IMG/VR virus record: IMGVR_UViG_3300037502_001322
Location: 1 to 64,000 of that record
Source: a virus
Reading direction: 5' to 3' (one strand)
Length of the DNA: 64,000 nt
Part shown: piece by piece, positions 15,263 to 23,978 of the stretch
Layout: each line of letters starts with the position of its first letter
Position numbering within the stretch: position 1 is the stretch's first letter
Translations under genes and position numbers: made by a program
Notes under the pieces: generated by a model
What the model was told of the DNA's origin: nothing
The model's database searches: none
Seen by the model: the letters and a program-made list of their open reading frames with translations, nothing else

Positions 15263-17086
15263 TTGAAGGTAGAGAGGTATGGTGTTAGTATTGACTTAAG
15301 CTATGAACATAAAACTGGTTGCCCTAAATGTATATCTCAAGGTAGAGATAAGAAAGGTGAGAACCTTCACGTTTATGGCTTAGGGGACAATAAAAGGCAC
15401 TTAGGTGCTTTTTGTTTTAGTTCTTCTTGTGGGTATACAATACCTTCGGAAGATTGGTTAGAAGAAAACAGACCAATTAAAATAGAAGATATGGAGTATG
15501 AACTATTGAGTACAGAATTTAATAAAGAGGTACACGATGGCATTAAGTCTATTACAACCTTTAATAGCAAAGGTTATCGTGGAATCTCCACGGAAACGTC
15601 TAAGTATTTTGGAGTTAGGTATGAGTGCAGCCAAGAAACTGGAGATGTGGTGGCATCATACTATCCCGTAACTAAAGGGGTTACTGAAGGAATACCTGTA
15701 GGAGATGCCATTACAGGATATAAAATTAGACAGCACCCAAAAAGTTTTAGGGCTGTCGGTGAGGTTGGTAAAGAAAGTGATTTGTTTGGTATGTTTAGGT
15801 TTCAAAGTCACAAAGGTATTCTTGTAATTTGTGGTGGTGAAGTTGATCAATTATCTATGTATCAGGTTTTGAAAGAAGACTATGATAAGAGGGGTAATAC
15901 TAAATATGATGAAGTAGCTGTAGTTAGCCCTACCACAGGTGAGGGAAGTATTTCACAGATCAAGTATCATTATAATTACTTCAAGAACTTTAATAAAATT
16001 ATTATTGCTTACGACAATGACGAGGCAGGAAGAATAGCAACAGAAGCCACCGCCCAGGTTCTTCCAAGAGGTAAGGTTTTTGTTATGCCACTAAGAAATA
16101 AAGATATAAATGAATACATTCAAAAAGGAATGGAAAAACAACTGATATCTGATTTCTGGTCTGCTAAGCCTTGGACTCCAGATGGTGTTAAGAGCAGCTT
16201 TGATGGTTTCTATGATATTGAATCAGAACTTCTTCGTGAAAGAATAACTTTGCCTCCATATATGCACAAACTACAGTACAATATGGGAGGAGGGTTTGTG
16301 CAGGGCGCCACTCACAACATAATTGCCGCTACAGGTGTTAGCAAGACTACCCATGTCAGGCATATGGTTTACCATATGATAATGAACTCTGGACTAAAGC
16401 CTACGATTATTTCATTAGAAGAAACAGCAGTTAAGTATAACTTAGAACTTCTTCAGCTTCATGCAAAAGAAAACTTTATGTTCGGAAAGACAGGTCAAGA
16501 GATAATAGATTACCTTAAAACACCAAGAATGGCCAAACTTCAACAGGAACTTATTATGGATGAAAACGGACAACCAAGATATTATATCCTCGATGAGCGT
16601 TCTGGCAATATCAAGTCAATAGAAGATTTGATTGAAATGCTTCACAAGAAGCATGGCAGTGAGATTTTTATTTGTGATGTTCTTAGCGACCTTCTTCGTG
16701 GCAGTAGTGCAGATTTGGCAGAAGATCATATGGCATTCCAACGCAGAATGAATAAAGAAGGAGTGACATTCTTTAATACTCACCACACAAGAAAGCCTTC
16801 AGCAGACAAGGATGGTAAAGAAAGAAAAACAACAGAATATGATGTACTTGGTACAGGAAGTTTTGTGCAATCAGGGCACACTAATATTGTACTTAACAGG
16901 GACAAGTTAGCACAAAATGGAATAGAACGTAACACTACTCAAGTCAGTATGCCTAAGTGTCGTGGAGGTATAACTGGGGAAGTAACTGGATGGTTTTGGG
17001 ATTTTAATACATTACAGTGTTATGATGTAGAAGATTACAAGAAAGATAATCCTCATTTATTTGTAGGAGAAAGTAATAATGAGTGA
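15263..17086 (+). CDS. T7 gp4-type primase-helicase
   Basis: Three parts in order: a zinc-binding primase module (CPKC at 20-23, FCFSSSC around 50), a TOPRIM domain (ICGGEVDQLSMYQ with Glu as metal ligand; IIAYDNDEAGR), and a DnaB-like ring helicase from about residue 330 (GGGFVQGATHNII, ISLEET, IFICDVLSDLLR, FNTHHTRK). I start at TTG 15263 because GGGAGA lies eight bases upstream; a TTG at 15248 would add five residues. The P-loop reads AATGVSKTT, with Ser where Gly is usual before Lys. It unwinds the fork and primes lagging-strand synthesis together with the polymerase encoded downstream. Confidence 0.85.
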   Translation: MKVERYGVSIDLSYEHKTGCPKCISQGRDKKGENLHVYGLGDNKRHLGAFCFSSSCGYTIPSEDWLEENRPIKIEDMEYELLSTEFNKEVHDGIKSITTFNSKGYRGISTETSKYFGVRYECSQETGDVVASYYPVTKGVTEGIPVGDAITGYKIRQHPKSFRAVGEVGKESDLFGMFRFQSHKGILVICGGEVDQLSMYQVLKEDYDKRGNTKYDEVAVVSPTTGEGSISQIKYHYNYFKNFNKIIIAYDNDEAGRIATEATAQVLPRGKVFVMPLRNKDINEYIQKGMEKQLISDFWSAKPWTPDGVKSSFDGFYDIESELLRERITLPPYMHKLQYNMGGGFVQGATHNIIAATGVSKTTHVRHMVYHMIMNSGLKPTIISLEETAVKYNLELLQLHAKENFMFGKTGQEIIDYLKTPRMAKLQQELIMDENGQPRYYILDERSGNIKSIEDLIEMLHKKHGSEIFICDVLSDLLRGSSADLAEDHMAFQRRMNKEGVTFFNTHHTRKPSADKDGKERKTTEYDVLGTGSFVQSGHTNIVLNRDKLAQNGIERNTTQVSMPKCRGGITGEVTGWFWDFNTLQCYDVEDYKKDNPHLFVGESNNE

Positions 17087-17858
17087 AAATAGTAGATCTA
17101 AAAAGATTATACAAACAAAAGCTAAGAATTATGTAGGAAAGACCTTCAAGGTTAATTGTGGTTGGGTAGGAGAGGTTCTTGAATATAAAGGGAGTAGCGA
17201 CCTTACCGTTAGGTGGCAAGATGGCAGTGTAGAGGATAAAATTTACTCTGCTAATCTTAAATCTGGGTCACACAGGCCAAAAATGTTTCCTGGTGTTGTT
17301 GGAGTAGGGATTTTCGATAAAAGAGGACAAGAGTACTGCAAAGACATATATTGGAAGTGGTCAAGTATGATTAAGAGGTGCTATTGTGAACACTACCTTA
17401 AAGATAAACCTACATACAGAGGAGTCACTGTCTCTGAGGAGTGGAAAGTGTTCAGTAATTTCAGTAAGTGGGCAGAGCAGTTTGGGGATATAAAGAGCCT
17501 TGAGTTGGATAAAGATTTCTTGGGAGACGGGACGCATTATTCAGAGGAAACGTGTTGTTTCATACCAAGCTATATTAATAGTTTAGATATACACAATATC
17601 TATGGCAGTAAGGGAGTAACTTATAATAAGAGGTTAGATAAATGGGAGGCAAGTGTAAGTAACACTCAGTATTGTGGAAGAAGAGAGAATAAATATATAG
17701 GAGTGTACTTTGACAAAGAAGATGCCCACTTGGCTTATATTAGGGCCAAAAAGAATGTAGTTCTTGAAAGACTTGATTGGTACAGAAAAGAAGATTTTTA
17801 TGATAGTAGGGTAGAGGGTACTATACTTAGAAGTAAACTTTTCACAGATTATCAATAA
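17079..17858 (+). CDS. Free-standing homing endonuclease-like protein with AP2-type DNA-binding domain
   Basis: A 259-residue protein. An N-terminal beta segment (KTFKVNCGWVGEVLEYKG) is followed by W-x-x-M-x-x-RCY..., GVTVSEEW..F..FSKWAEQFG, ELDKDFLGDGTHYSEETC.FIP..IN, the pattern of a common phage HNH-like nuclease family. The C-terminal 80 residues (GVTYNKRLDKWEASVS, YIGVYFDKEDAHLAYIRAK) match the AP2 DNA-binding fold. It sits between the primase-helicase and DNA polymerase, overlapping the former by eight bases: a typical site for a mobile endonuclease gene that spares both neighbours. Confidence 0.75.
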   Translation: MSENSRSKKIIQTKAKNYVGKTFKVNCGWVGEVLEYKGSSDLTVRWQDGSVEDKIYSANLKSGSHRPKMFPGVVGVGIFDKRGQEYCKDIYWKWSSMIKRCYCEHYLKDKPTYRGVTVSEEWKVFSNFSKWAEQFGDIKSLELDKDFLGDGTHYSEETCCFIPSYINSLDIHNIYGSKGVTYNKRLDKWEASVSNTQYCGRRENKYIGVYFDKEDAHLAYIRAKKNVVLERLDWYRKEDFYDSRVEGTILRSKLFTDYQ

Positions 17859-17916
17859 AAAGATCTTTACTAATCGTTCCCTTCAGTGTACTATATAAAA
17901 ATACAAAGGAGGTTAA

Positions 17917-20073
17917 ATGAAAAAGATATACAATTACAAAAAAGCAACAGTCTTCGATCTTGAAACTGATGGTCTTATAGATACGGTTAGTAAGATTTAT
18001 ATTTGTGGTTACAAAATGTATAACCAAGACAAAGTTAATATCTTTTGGGGAGATAAACAAGAAAACCGTATTCGTGCCATGCTTCAGTGGCATATTGATA
18101 ATAAAATTCCTATGGTGTGTCATAATGGAATAACCTATGACATACCTGTATTAGAGAAAGTTTACAATATAGATCTTTCTGAATTAATGGTTATTGATAC
18201 TTTAGCCTTGTCTTGGTATTTAAATATAGATAAAAAGAAACATTCGTTAGAGGCATTATCTTTTGATTACAATGTTTCTGATAAGTTTCAAGTAGATCAA
18301 GATGATTGGATTAATCTTACTAAAGAGCAGGCTATAAGCCGTGTTACTGCTGACGTAGATATTAACGTGGCTGTTTATAATGATTTTATCGAACGTCTCG
18401 AGGATATGTATTCCTTAGCTAAAGAACAGATAGATTCAGGTAATGTAGGCGGAAAGAGGGTATCTAAGAATGAAGTTATTTATCTTGACAGGTTTGTAGG
18501 TGATAGTGTAGAAGAACATGTAAATAGAATACTTACATTTCTAATGGCTAAGAAGGATGCTCAGGCTTTACAAGAGAAGACAGGTTGGGACGTAGACGTT
18601 CCCTACTTAAAAGAAAACATAAAAAAGCTTGAAGCTTTAGTTGAAGAATCCGCCAAAAATCTTGAGAAAGTTATGCCTCCTATTCCTGAATACAAAGATC
18701 GTCCTGAGCCAAAACTAAAGTTTAAGAAAAATGGAGATTTATCTAAGTCAGGAGAAAATTGGGAAAGGCTTAAAAAAGGACTTTCTGAGAAAAAAGAAGA
18801 TGATTGGGGAAATAAGCTTTTTCTTGTTCGTAAAGAAGGCTACATAACAGAGTTGACAGGCTATAATCAACCTAATATAAACGGACATCAGCAAGTTAAA
18901 GATTTCTTATTTAGGCATGGTTGGAAGCCTAAGACTTTTAAGTATGTTAGAGATGAAGAGGCCTTTGATCTTTGGTTAAAGAACAAGCCAAGGCAGGGGG
19001 CACAGCACTGGGAGTGGAGTTCTTGGAAAGAATCAAAACCTGAGGATAGAGGAATACCTCAAATAAGGATAGAGGGTGGAGATGGTAAAGAGCTTTGTGA
19101 AAGTGTCAGTGAACTTGCTGAAACTGTTCCTGAGATAAAGTATCTTGAAGAGTACAGTGTTATGAAACACAGACTTGATACTATGAAAGGAATATTAAGT
19201 AGGGTAGACAGTAACGGTAAAGTTTATGCCACTTGTCATGGATATACTAACACCCTAAGACTTAAGCATATGGCACCAATAGTAAATCTTCCTGGAGCAA
19301 ACAAGAAGTATGCCGAACCTATTCGTGGGTGTTTGATTGCTAAAGACGGTTACATAAGTTGTGGCTCTGATCTTTCAGCCTTGGAGGATAGAGTAAAGCA
19401 CCATTTTATGATACCCCATGATCCAAACTACGTTAATACAATGATGGACCCGGACTTTGATCCTCATATACTTATGGCGCTGTCTTCTGGAATGATAAGT
19501 GAGAAAGAGTTTAACGATTTTAAAAAAGGAATTAAACCTTTACATGTAATACAGGCCCGTGCGGCAGGAAAGACAACAAATTATGCCTGTGTATATTCCG
19601 CTGGACCTAAGACCATAGCAGAAGGTGCAGGAGTTTCTCTAGAAGAAGGCGAAAAACTTCATAAAGGCTATTGGGAATTAAACTGGTCAGTAAAGGCTAT
19701 AGCAGAAGAGCAAGTTGTTATAACTGATAAGCTAGGAGTTAAGTGGCTTGTCAACCCAATTAACGGACACTGTTACTCAGTTAGGAGTGAGAAAGATTAT
19801 TTCTCAACACTTGCACAAGGAACTGGCAGTTATTTTTTTGATATGTGGGTTGATAAGATAATAGCTAAGCAGAAAAATTTGTGGAGTAAGTGTACCCTAA
19901 CAGCATCTATGCACGATGAAATTGTGTTGGTAGTGAGGGACAATGACAGAATAAAAAACTTGTTTGATAAAATTATTCGTGATAGTATTAAAGAGGTTAG
20001 TGAGGAATTTATGGTAAGACGTGAGCTTGGTTGTGACGTACAATTCAACAAAAGGTACTCAGAAATTCACTAA
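17917..20073 (+). CDS. Family A DNA polymerase, T7-like, with 3'-5' exonuclease
   Basis: A 718-residue protein, close to T7 gp5 (704). Exonuclease motif I is ATVFDLETDG (Asp14, Glu16), II is CHNGITYDIPVL, III is VTADVDINVAVY. In the polymerase, motif A is CGSDLSALEDR, motif B is RAAGKTTNYACVYSAG (O-helix) and motif C is SMHDEIVLVV (Asp667, Glu668). Fingers, palm and proofreading residues all look intact. AAAGGAGG precedes the ATG. It works with the upstream primase-helicase and downstream SSB as a T7-style replisome. Confidence 0.92.
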   Translation: MKKIYNYKKATVFDLETDGLIDTVSKIYICGYKMYNQDKVNIFWGDKQENRIRAMLQWHIDNKIPMVCHNGITYDIPVLEKVYNIDLSELMVIDTLALSWYLNIDKKKHSLEALSFDYNVSDKFQVDQDDWINLTKEQAISRVTADVDINVAVYNDFIERLEDMYSLAKEQIDSGNVGGKRVSKNEVIYLDRFVGDSVEEHVNRILTFLMAKKDAQALQEKTGWDVDVPYLKENIKKLEALVEESAKNLEKVMPPIPEYKDRPEPKLKFKKNGDLSKSGENWERLKKGLSEKKEDDWGNKLFLVRKEGYITELTGYNQPNINGHQQVKDFLFRHGWKPKTFKYVRDEEAFDLWLKNKPRQGAQHWEWSSWKESKPEDRGIPQIRIEGGDGKELCESVSELAETVPEIKYLEEYSVMKHRLDTMKGILSRVDSNGKVYATCHGYTNTLRLKHMAPIVNLPGANKKYAEPIRGCLIAKDGYISCGSDLSALEDRVKHHFMIPHDPNYVNTMMDPDFDPHILMALSSGMISEKEFNDFKKGIKPLHVIQARAAGKTTNYACVYSAGPKTIAEGAGVSLEEGEKLHKGYWELNWSVKAIAEEQVVITDKLGVKWLVNPINGHCYSVRSEKDYFSTLAQGTGSYFFDMWVDKIIAKQKNLWSKCTLTASMHDEIVLVVRDNDRIKNLFDKIIRDSIKEVSEEFMVRRELGCDVQFNKRYSEIH

Positions 20074-20081
20074 AACAATAG

Positions 20082-20109
20082 TTGACATTATTCTGTAAAT
20101 CCTTATAAT
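20082..20109 (+). promoter_or_regulatory. Consensus sigma-70 promoter
   Basis: TTGACA (20082-20087), 16 bases, TATAAT (20104-20109): perfect hexamers. It lies just after the DNA polymerase gene and about 105 bases before the gene at 20214. Confidence 0.8.
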
Positions 20110-20213
20110 GTCTCTCATTATTGACTCATTAAACAAACGAAGTGTTTAAACAATATATCATTTAACTAACCTATCATTATATAGGCACAAACAACAAAGA
20201 GGAGATGATTAAT

Positions 20214-20462
20214 ATGTCAAACCAACAAGTTTCCGATAAATCTAAGACTAAGTTCGTTATTATTTATCGTGACCAAGCAGGTTATGAACACAATAACATT
20301 ATGTACCGTAGTCTGTTTGCTTCAACTAAGATTCTGGAGGCTGGCGACACTATGGAAGAAGTGATGGAAACTGCATCACGGTACAATCTGAAAGACTTTG
20401 AGGCTCTTGAACGAAAAGGTTCTTATCGTGTGAAACCTACAATTAGTTATGAAAAAGTTTAA
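20214..20462 (+). CDS. Small hypothetical protein
   Basis: An 82-residue protein. ATG 20214 is chosen over 20205 because AGAGGAG lies about nine bases before it. It reads MSNQQVSDKSKTKFVIIYRDQAG..., a beta-alpha looking fold with no recognised family. First gene after a consensus promoter, so probably well expressed. Confidence 0.65.
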   Translation: MSNQQVSDKSKTKFVIIYRDQAGYEHNNIMYRSLFASTKILEAGDTMEEVMETASRYNLKDFEALERKGSYRVKPTISYEKV

Positions 20463-20510
20463 ACTACGATTAATGTGTAACACTTAACATTCAAATAAGA
20501 GAGGAACAAA

Positions 20511-20843
20511 TTGTCAAAAACTAAAGAATCTATTGAGTCAGTTGAAAACAATAATAATCAAGAACACTCACAAGAAAAGCTGGTTCTTCCAGAGCTAATC
20601 GATGCCCATTACGCAGCATTTGGCATCGTGTATTGTTCACCTAAGTATCACACTAAAGATAAAGAAGGTAATCTATCTTGTGACCACGACAAGCTTGATA
20701 AAGAGTTTGCTAACTTTATCGATTGTGATGTCGAAACAGCCCAAGCTGTTCGAAACAAGATTGCAACTGAGACTCTATTTATAACCGAGTGGGTCACACA
20801 AGATATCAATAAAATTCTTGCAACCATTGGTTCTTTGAAGTAA
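20511..20843 (+). CDS. Hypothetical protein, TTG start
   Basis: A 110-residue protein starting with TTG at 20511, preceded by GAGAGGAA at the right distance; no ATG is available in frame. Acidic N-terminus (ESIESVENNNNQEHSQE), then a compact helical part. It lies between the polymerase and the SSB. Function unknown. Confidence 0.6.
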   Translation: MSKTKESIESVENNNNQEHSQEKLVLPELIDAHYAAFGIVYCSPKYHTKDKEGNLSCDHDKLDKEFANFIDCDVETAQAVRNKIATETLFITEWVTQDINKILATIGSLK

Positions 20844-20898
20844 GATAAGATTTAAACCAAAAACAAAGTAATTCAGATTAAATAGGAGAATATAATTT

Positions 20899-21606
20899 AT
20901 GAGTAATGAAATCACTGTGAAAGTTGTGCAACAATCTAACCCTGCTAAGAAGCAACCGCAGATTGAACGTCTGGAGAATGTTACACTGATGTACGTGCGA
21001 CTTCAGAAACCGGTTAATAAATTTGAATCGACTGACAAAGAGTTTGTTCTTTCTTTTGTTTGTGATGAAGACACCAGTGACCAATTCAGTGAGAAGTTTC
21101 CTAAAGCTTCAGTGAAGAAAGTTAAAACCGAACAATTCAAAGATAAGCACGGAATTGAACCTCCGTTCCCTAATGACAAGAATCAATATGTGATTAAGAT
21201 GGGTGTTCGTGCTGAAATGAAAGACAAAGAGACTGGTCAGATGATAGAGATTCCTTATTTCTACGACACTCGTCCTAAAGTATATGAACTTTCAGAAGGT
21301 AAAGCTGTTGATGTAACTCTTGATAAGATGGTAGGTAACGGCTCTAAAGGTCATATTCAATATGCTGTAGCTTCGAACTCCTTCGGTCAGTTTTGTTTTC
21401 TTAGGGCAGTTCTGGTCACTGATTTGATTGAGGTGGAGAGTTCCGGCGGTGGTGTTCATAATCCATTTAGTGACCTTGGGCTAGATGTGGTCCCTGCTGA
21501 AGTCAATGAAACCAAACAAGTCAGTAAACCTTCTCAACCTGAGCAGGAAGTGAAACGAGCAGAATCAGACCCTTTCAGTGATATGGCAGAAGAAGGCTTT
21601 AGCTAG
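20899..21606 (+). CDS. Single-stranded DNA-binding protein (T7 gp2.5-like role)
   Basis: A 235-residue protein. The first 185 residues are beta-rich with an OB-fold look (ENVTLMYVRLQKPVNKFEST, FVLSFVCDEDTSD, YFYDTRPKVYELSEG). The C-terminal 45 residues are disordered and end with the acidic-aromatic tail DPFSDMAEEGFS, typical of phage and bacterial SSBs, where it recruits replication partners. Position after the polymerase supports this. AGGAGAA precedes the ATG. Confidence 0.75.
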   Translation: MSNEITVKVVQQSNPAKKQPQIERLENVTLMYVRLQKPVNKFESTDKEFVLSFVCDEDTSDQFSEKFPKASVKKVKTEQFKDKHGIEPPFPNDKNQYVIKMGVRAEMKDKETGQMIEIPYFYDTRPKVYELSEGKAVDVTLDKMVGNGSKGHIQYAVASNSFGQFCFLRAVLVTDLIEVESSGGGVHNPFSDLGLDVVPAEVNETKQVSKPSQPEQEVKRAESDPFSDMAEEGFS

Positions 21607-21627
21607 GACATCCCGTTTTAATTTAAC

Positions 21628-21656
21628 TTGACAAAGACAACTAAATAACTTATTCT
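21628..21656 (+). promoter_or_regulatory. Sigma-70-type promoter
   Basis: TTGACA (21628-21633), 17 bases, TATTCT (21651-21656), 54 bases before the gene at 21710. The spacing is optimal; the -10 has two departures from consensus. Confidence 0.65.
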
Positions 21657-21709
21657 AAGTGCAGCTTCTTTCATTAGAGGTTGCACTTTTATTTTAATAG
21701 GAGAATTTT

Positions 21710-22702
21710 ATGAATAAAATTAATAAGGCCAATAACGGCATTATTCAACAACTAGTGTTTCGAAACAAAGCAGATAAAGTGTTTGTTGGTGCCAAGATTA
21801 ACAGTCAATGGTTTGGATTTGGCTTGTTTGAATCTAAAGAAAAGTTCCCACTAACTGAAGGACAAATGATTAGGTTTGAATATACTGTTGGTGAATCTTT
21901 TGGAGAAGTTAATCTTCAAACTGTTCAAGTCAACGCAAACAGCAGTTCTAATGTCGATTCTACTGCGTCTGAAACACACTCCAAGCAATTGGAAGGTCAA
22001 GGAAATGCAAACCCTAAGGGTAGTGATAAGAATGCAAAACAGAGCCAAAACAGCAGCAATAAAGCTAAGGTTAAGCCCAAAGCTAAACTTTATGGGGAAG
22101 TGATTAAATCTAATGAAAGTTCTATGGTTGTAGAGCTAAAAGATGATAAACTTGGTGATGTGTTTGTTGTTCTTGACTCAGAGAAATATGATGAAGTGAA
22201 GAAAGCAGGCTCAGGAGATTGTGTTGGTGCGAGGTTCACCGGGTTTAGTGAATATAATGAAGAAAAGAAAGGCTATGAGATTAAGTCAGGTTTTAAAGTT
22301 TATAAACCTGTTAAAGAAGTGAAACAATCCGAATTAGTAGAGAAGATTAGTCCTGTTCAAGATGCACCATTCAATTCCAAAGAACGGCAGTTTAAAATGA
22401 CTGTTGGCAATCTTATGAATGTTGCTGCTATTGCTTGTAAGTGTGATATAGACGGTTCAGTTGTTCTCGCTAAAGAGTTGTATCCTAAAGTAGAGGAATT
22501 GAGAGTTAAACTTATCACTCAATATAAAGAAGCACGTTCAGATGGGGATATCAGTAGTAAGTTAGGGGACTGTTTGAAACATGCAGCATTCACTGTTTCT
22601 CAACAACAAAATTCAGTCAGTGTAGTTGATGATATTTGTAAACTTGCTGAGGAGTGGGTTCATAAACATATTGAAGTGGAAGATTACTTGAATAACATAT
22701 AA
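21710..22702 (+). CDS. Hypothetical multi-domain replication-region protein
   Basis: A 330-residue protein of four parts: a beta-rich N-terminal 70 residues (IIQQLVFRNKADKVFVGAKI, FRYEY-like), a Ser/Asn/Lys-rich linker (about 70-125), a second beta-rich segment (KLYGEVIKSNESSMVVELKD) and a helical C-terminus (KMTVGNLMNVAAIACKC to the end). The two beta segments could be OB-like folds, so a single-strand DNA or recombination role is possible, but no family is recognised. Own promoter upstream. Confidence 0.6.
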   Translation: MNKINKANNGIIQQLVFRNKADKVFVGAKINSQWFGFGLFESKEKFPLTEGQMIRFEYTVGESFGEVNLQTVQVNANSSSNVDSTASETHSKQLEGQGNANPKGSDKNAKQSQNSSNKAKVKPKAKLYGEVIKSNESSMVVELKDDKLGDVFVVLDSEKYDEVKKAGSGDCVGARFTGFSEYNEEKKGYEIKSGFKVYKPVKEVKQSELVEKISPVQDAPFNSKERQFKMTVGNLMNVAAIACKCDIDGSVVLAKELYPKVEELRVKLITQYKEARSDGDISSKLGDCLKHAAFTVSQQQNSVSVVDDICKLAEEWVHKHIEVEDYLNNI

Positions 22703-22731
22703 TAGATTAAATTAAAGGTAAGAGGTTAAAA

Positions 22732-22959
22732 GTGAATAATAAGAAAGGTGGTTCTAAATATATTTTTGATTGCGACGCAAGTGTGCCTATAGAAGACATA
22801 AAACAAGTTTGGAAAAATAACATAATAAACATTTTAGGTAAAAATGACGTAACTCTAGATGATATTTTTCAACTACTCTACGAAGATTTGATAGAGAACC
22901 CTAAGGATATTAAACCGCTTTCAGTCGAAGAGAATGTTGTGTATGAACATATCGAGTAA
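22732..22959 (+). CDS. Small hypothetical protein, GTG start
   Basis: A 75-residue protein beginning with GTG 22732 after GGTAAGAGG. It has YIFDCDASVPIEDIKQVWKN near the start. Its TAA is followed in the same frame by an open stretch that continues into the next small gene, so it may once have been joined to it. Confidence 0.55.
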   Translation: MNNKKGGSKYIFDCDASVPIEDIKQVWKNNIINILGKNDVTLDDIFQLLYEDLIENPKDIKPLSVEENVVYEHIE

Positions 22960-22983
22960 TATACCGAACAGGATGAAAGGGGA

Positions 22984-23136
22984 ATGCCGATTCTTTTGAA
23001 TCCAGAAGATTGGATTGGTGCTGAGTTGGTAAATGGTAGGACTCGTTCTTGTTATGCTTATGAAGCTCCTTGGACAGACCCAGAAAACCCAGTTAGATAT
23101 TTTATTGTATACAAGAAGGAAGGAGGGACTGAATGA
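22984..23136 (+). CDS. Very small hypothetical protein
   Basis: A 50-residue frame, MPILLNPEDWIGAELVNG... to KKEGGTE, with AAAGGGG just before the ATG and a 4-base overlap (ATGA) with the next start. The sequence between the previous stop (22957-22959) and this ATG is open in the same frame. Sequence quality and coupling favour a real gene. Confidence 0.5.
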   Translation: MPILLNPEDWIGAELVNGRTRSCYAYEAPWTDPENPVRYFIVYKKEGGTE

Positions 23137-23426
23137 ATTCTTCTGATAAATTTAATAAGATTATAAATTTCATTAGTCAGTATGATAACAACCAACTAAG
23201 AAGTGAGTTTAATGAAGTGACAACTATAAGACTAAAGGTTAAATGTAAATCCTCTTTCTCTACACAAACTAATTATGCTTTTTGTGAATGGGTAAGGGGT
23301 GATGTAGACTATTTTATCTACTATCCAATAAGTGGCTACTATTTCACTGATGATATGTTTGAAATGCCAATTAATAGAGAAGACTTTAAAGATAATTTTG
23401 TTATTCTTAAAATGATAAAGATGTAA
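23133..23426 (+). CDS. Small hypothetical protein ending the rightward block
   Basis: A 97-residue protein with AAGGAGGGA before the ATG. It is rich in Phe/Tyr (CEWVRGDVDYFIYYPISGYYF). It is the last gene before a convergent terminator. Function unknown. Confidence 0.6.
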   Translation: MNSSDKFNKIINFISQYDNNQLRSEFNEVTTIRLKVKCKSSFSTQTNYAFCEWVRGDVDYFIYYPISGYYFTDDMFEMPINREDFKDNFVILKMIKM

Positions 23427-23443
23427 GGTTAACATATAGAAAG

Positions 23444-23479
23444 AGCGCCTTGGGTTGATTCCCTTGGCGCTTTTATTTT
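23444..23479 (+). terminator. Intrinsic terminator at the convergence point
   Basis: AGCGCCTTGGG-TTGATT-CCCTTGGCGCT, with a two-base internal mismatch, followed by TTTATTTTAA. It ends the rightward replication block facing the leftward structural block. Confidence 0.8.
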
Positions 23480-23493
23480 AATTACAGTTTAAG

Positions 23494-23844
23494 TTAAGAT
23501 TCAATAATATACCAAGTACCGTCTGGTTTACCAATAGTAATCCAAGTGTAAGGTAAGTCGTCTCGCCTCATTAATTTAGTGTATCTGTTATCTAATATCC
23601 ACCCATCAACAGAGCAAACTAAGTGTCCTTCTCCGTCTTCGGTTAGGCAATATACTAAATCAGAGGGAATACCTTTAGTAGATAGCTCTTGTCTGCACCA
23701 AAGAGCAAAGTCTTCGCAATCTCCAACTAAGTTGATAGTCCAATATTCTGGTATGTTGTATTGAGCTTGATCCGTTATATACTGATGATTATTTAAAGCA
23801 TTAGTCAGTGCGTCTTGGAGCAATTCTTGCAATATCTCTAACAT
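23494..23844 (-). CDS. Transglutaminase-like cysteine peptidase (BTLCP/DUF920 type)
   Basis: A 116-residue protein with the family's compact triad: GDCEDFALWC (Cys43), GEGHLVCSV (His74) and ILDNRY (Asp85). Bacterial transglutaminase-like cysteine peptidases of this type cleave or cross-link proteins and are often secreted; phage versions lie near tail or lysis genes. It is the last gene of the late leftward block, next to a predicted small lipoprotein. No signal peptide is seen, so it could act in the cytoplasm on virion or host proteins. Confidence 0.75.
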   Translation of the reverse strand: MLEILQELLQDALTNALNNHQYITDQAQYNIPEYWTINLVGDCEDFALWCRQELSTKGIPSDLVYCLTEDGEGHLVCSVDGWILDNRYTKLMRRDDLPYTWITIGKPDGTWYIIES

Positions 23845-23978
23845 TGCCCACCCCTTTTCCTATACTCAATACATCCGTGGGGAGGTAACGCTTCTATGCT
23901 TGTTTCAAAAGGAGTAGGTGGTTGTTGGACGGTACAACCTATTAGCAGTAAGTTAGATAGCAGAAGTATCTTCTTCAA
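23838..23978 (-). CDS. Small putative lipoprotein, TTG start
   Basis: A 46-residue frame read from TTG 23978: (M)KKILLLSNLLLIGC, then TVQQPPTPFETS. This is a textbook lipoprotein signal with lipobox L-I-G-C at residues 12-15 and a proline-rich mature start. It overlaps the genes on both sides in other frames. The ribosome site is weak, which is the main doubt. It could be a second outer-membrane lipoprotein besides the Rz1-like one at 31801. Confidence 0.45.
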   Translation of the reverse strand: MKKILLLSNLLLIGCTVQQPPTPFETSIEALPPHGCIEYRKRGGQC

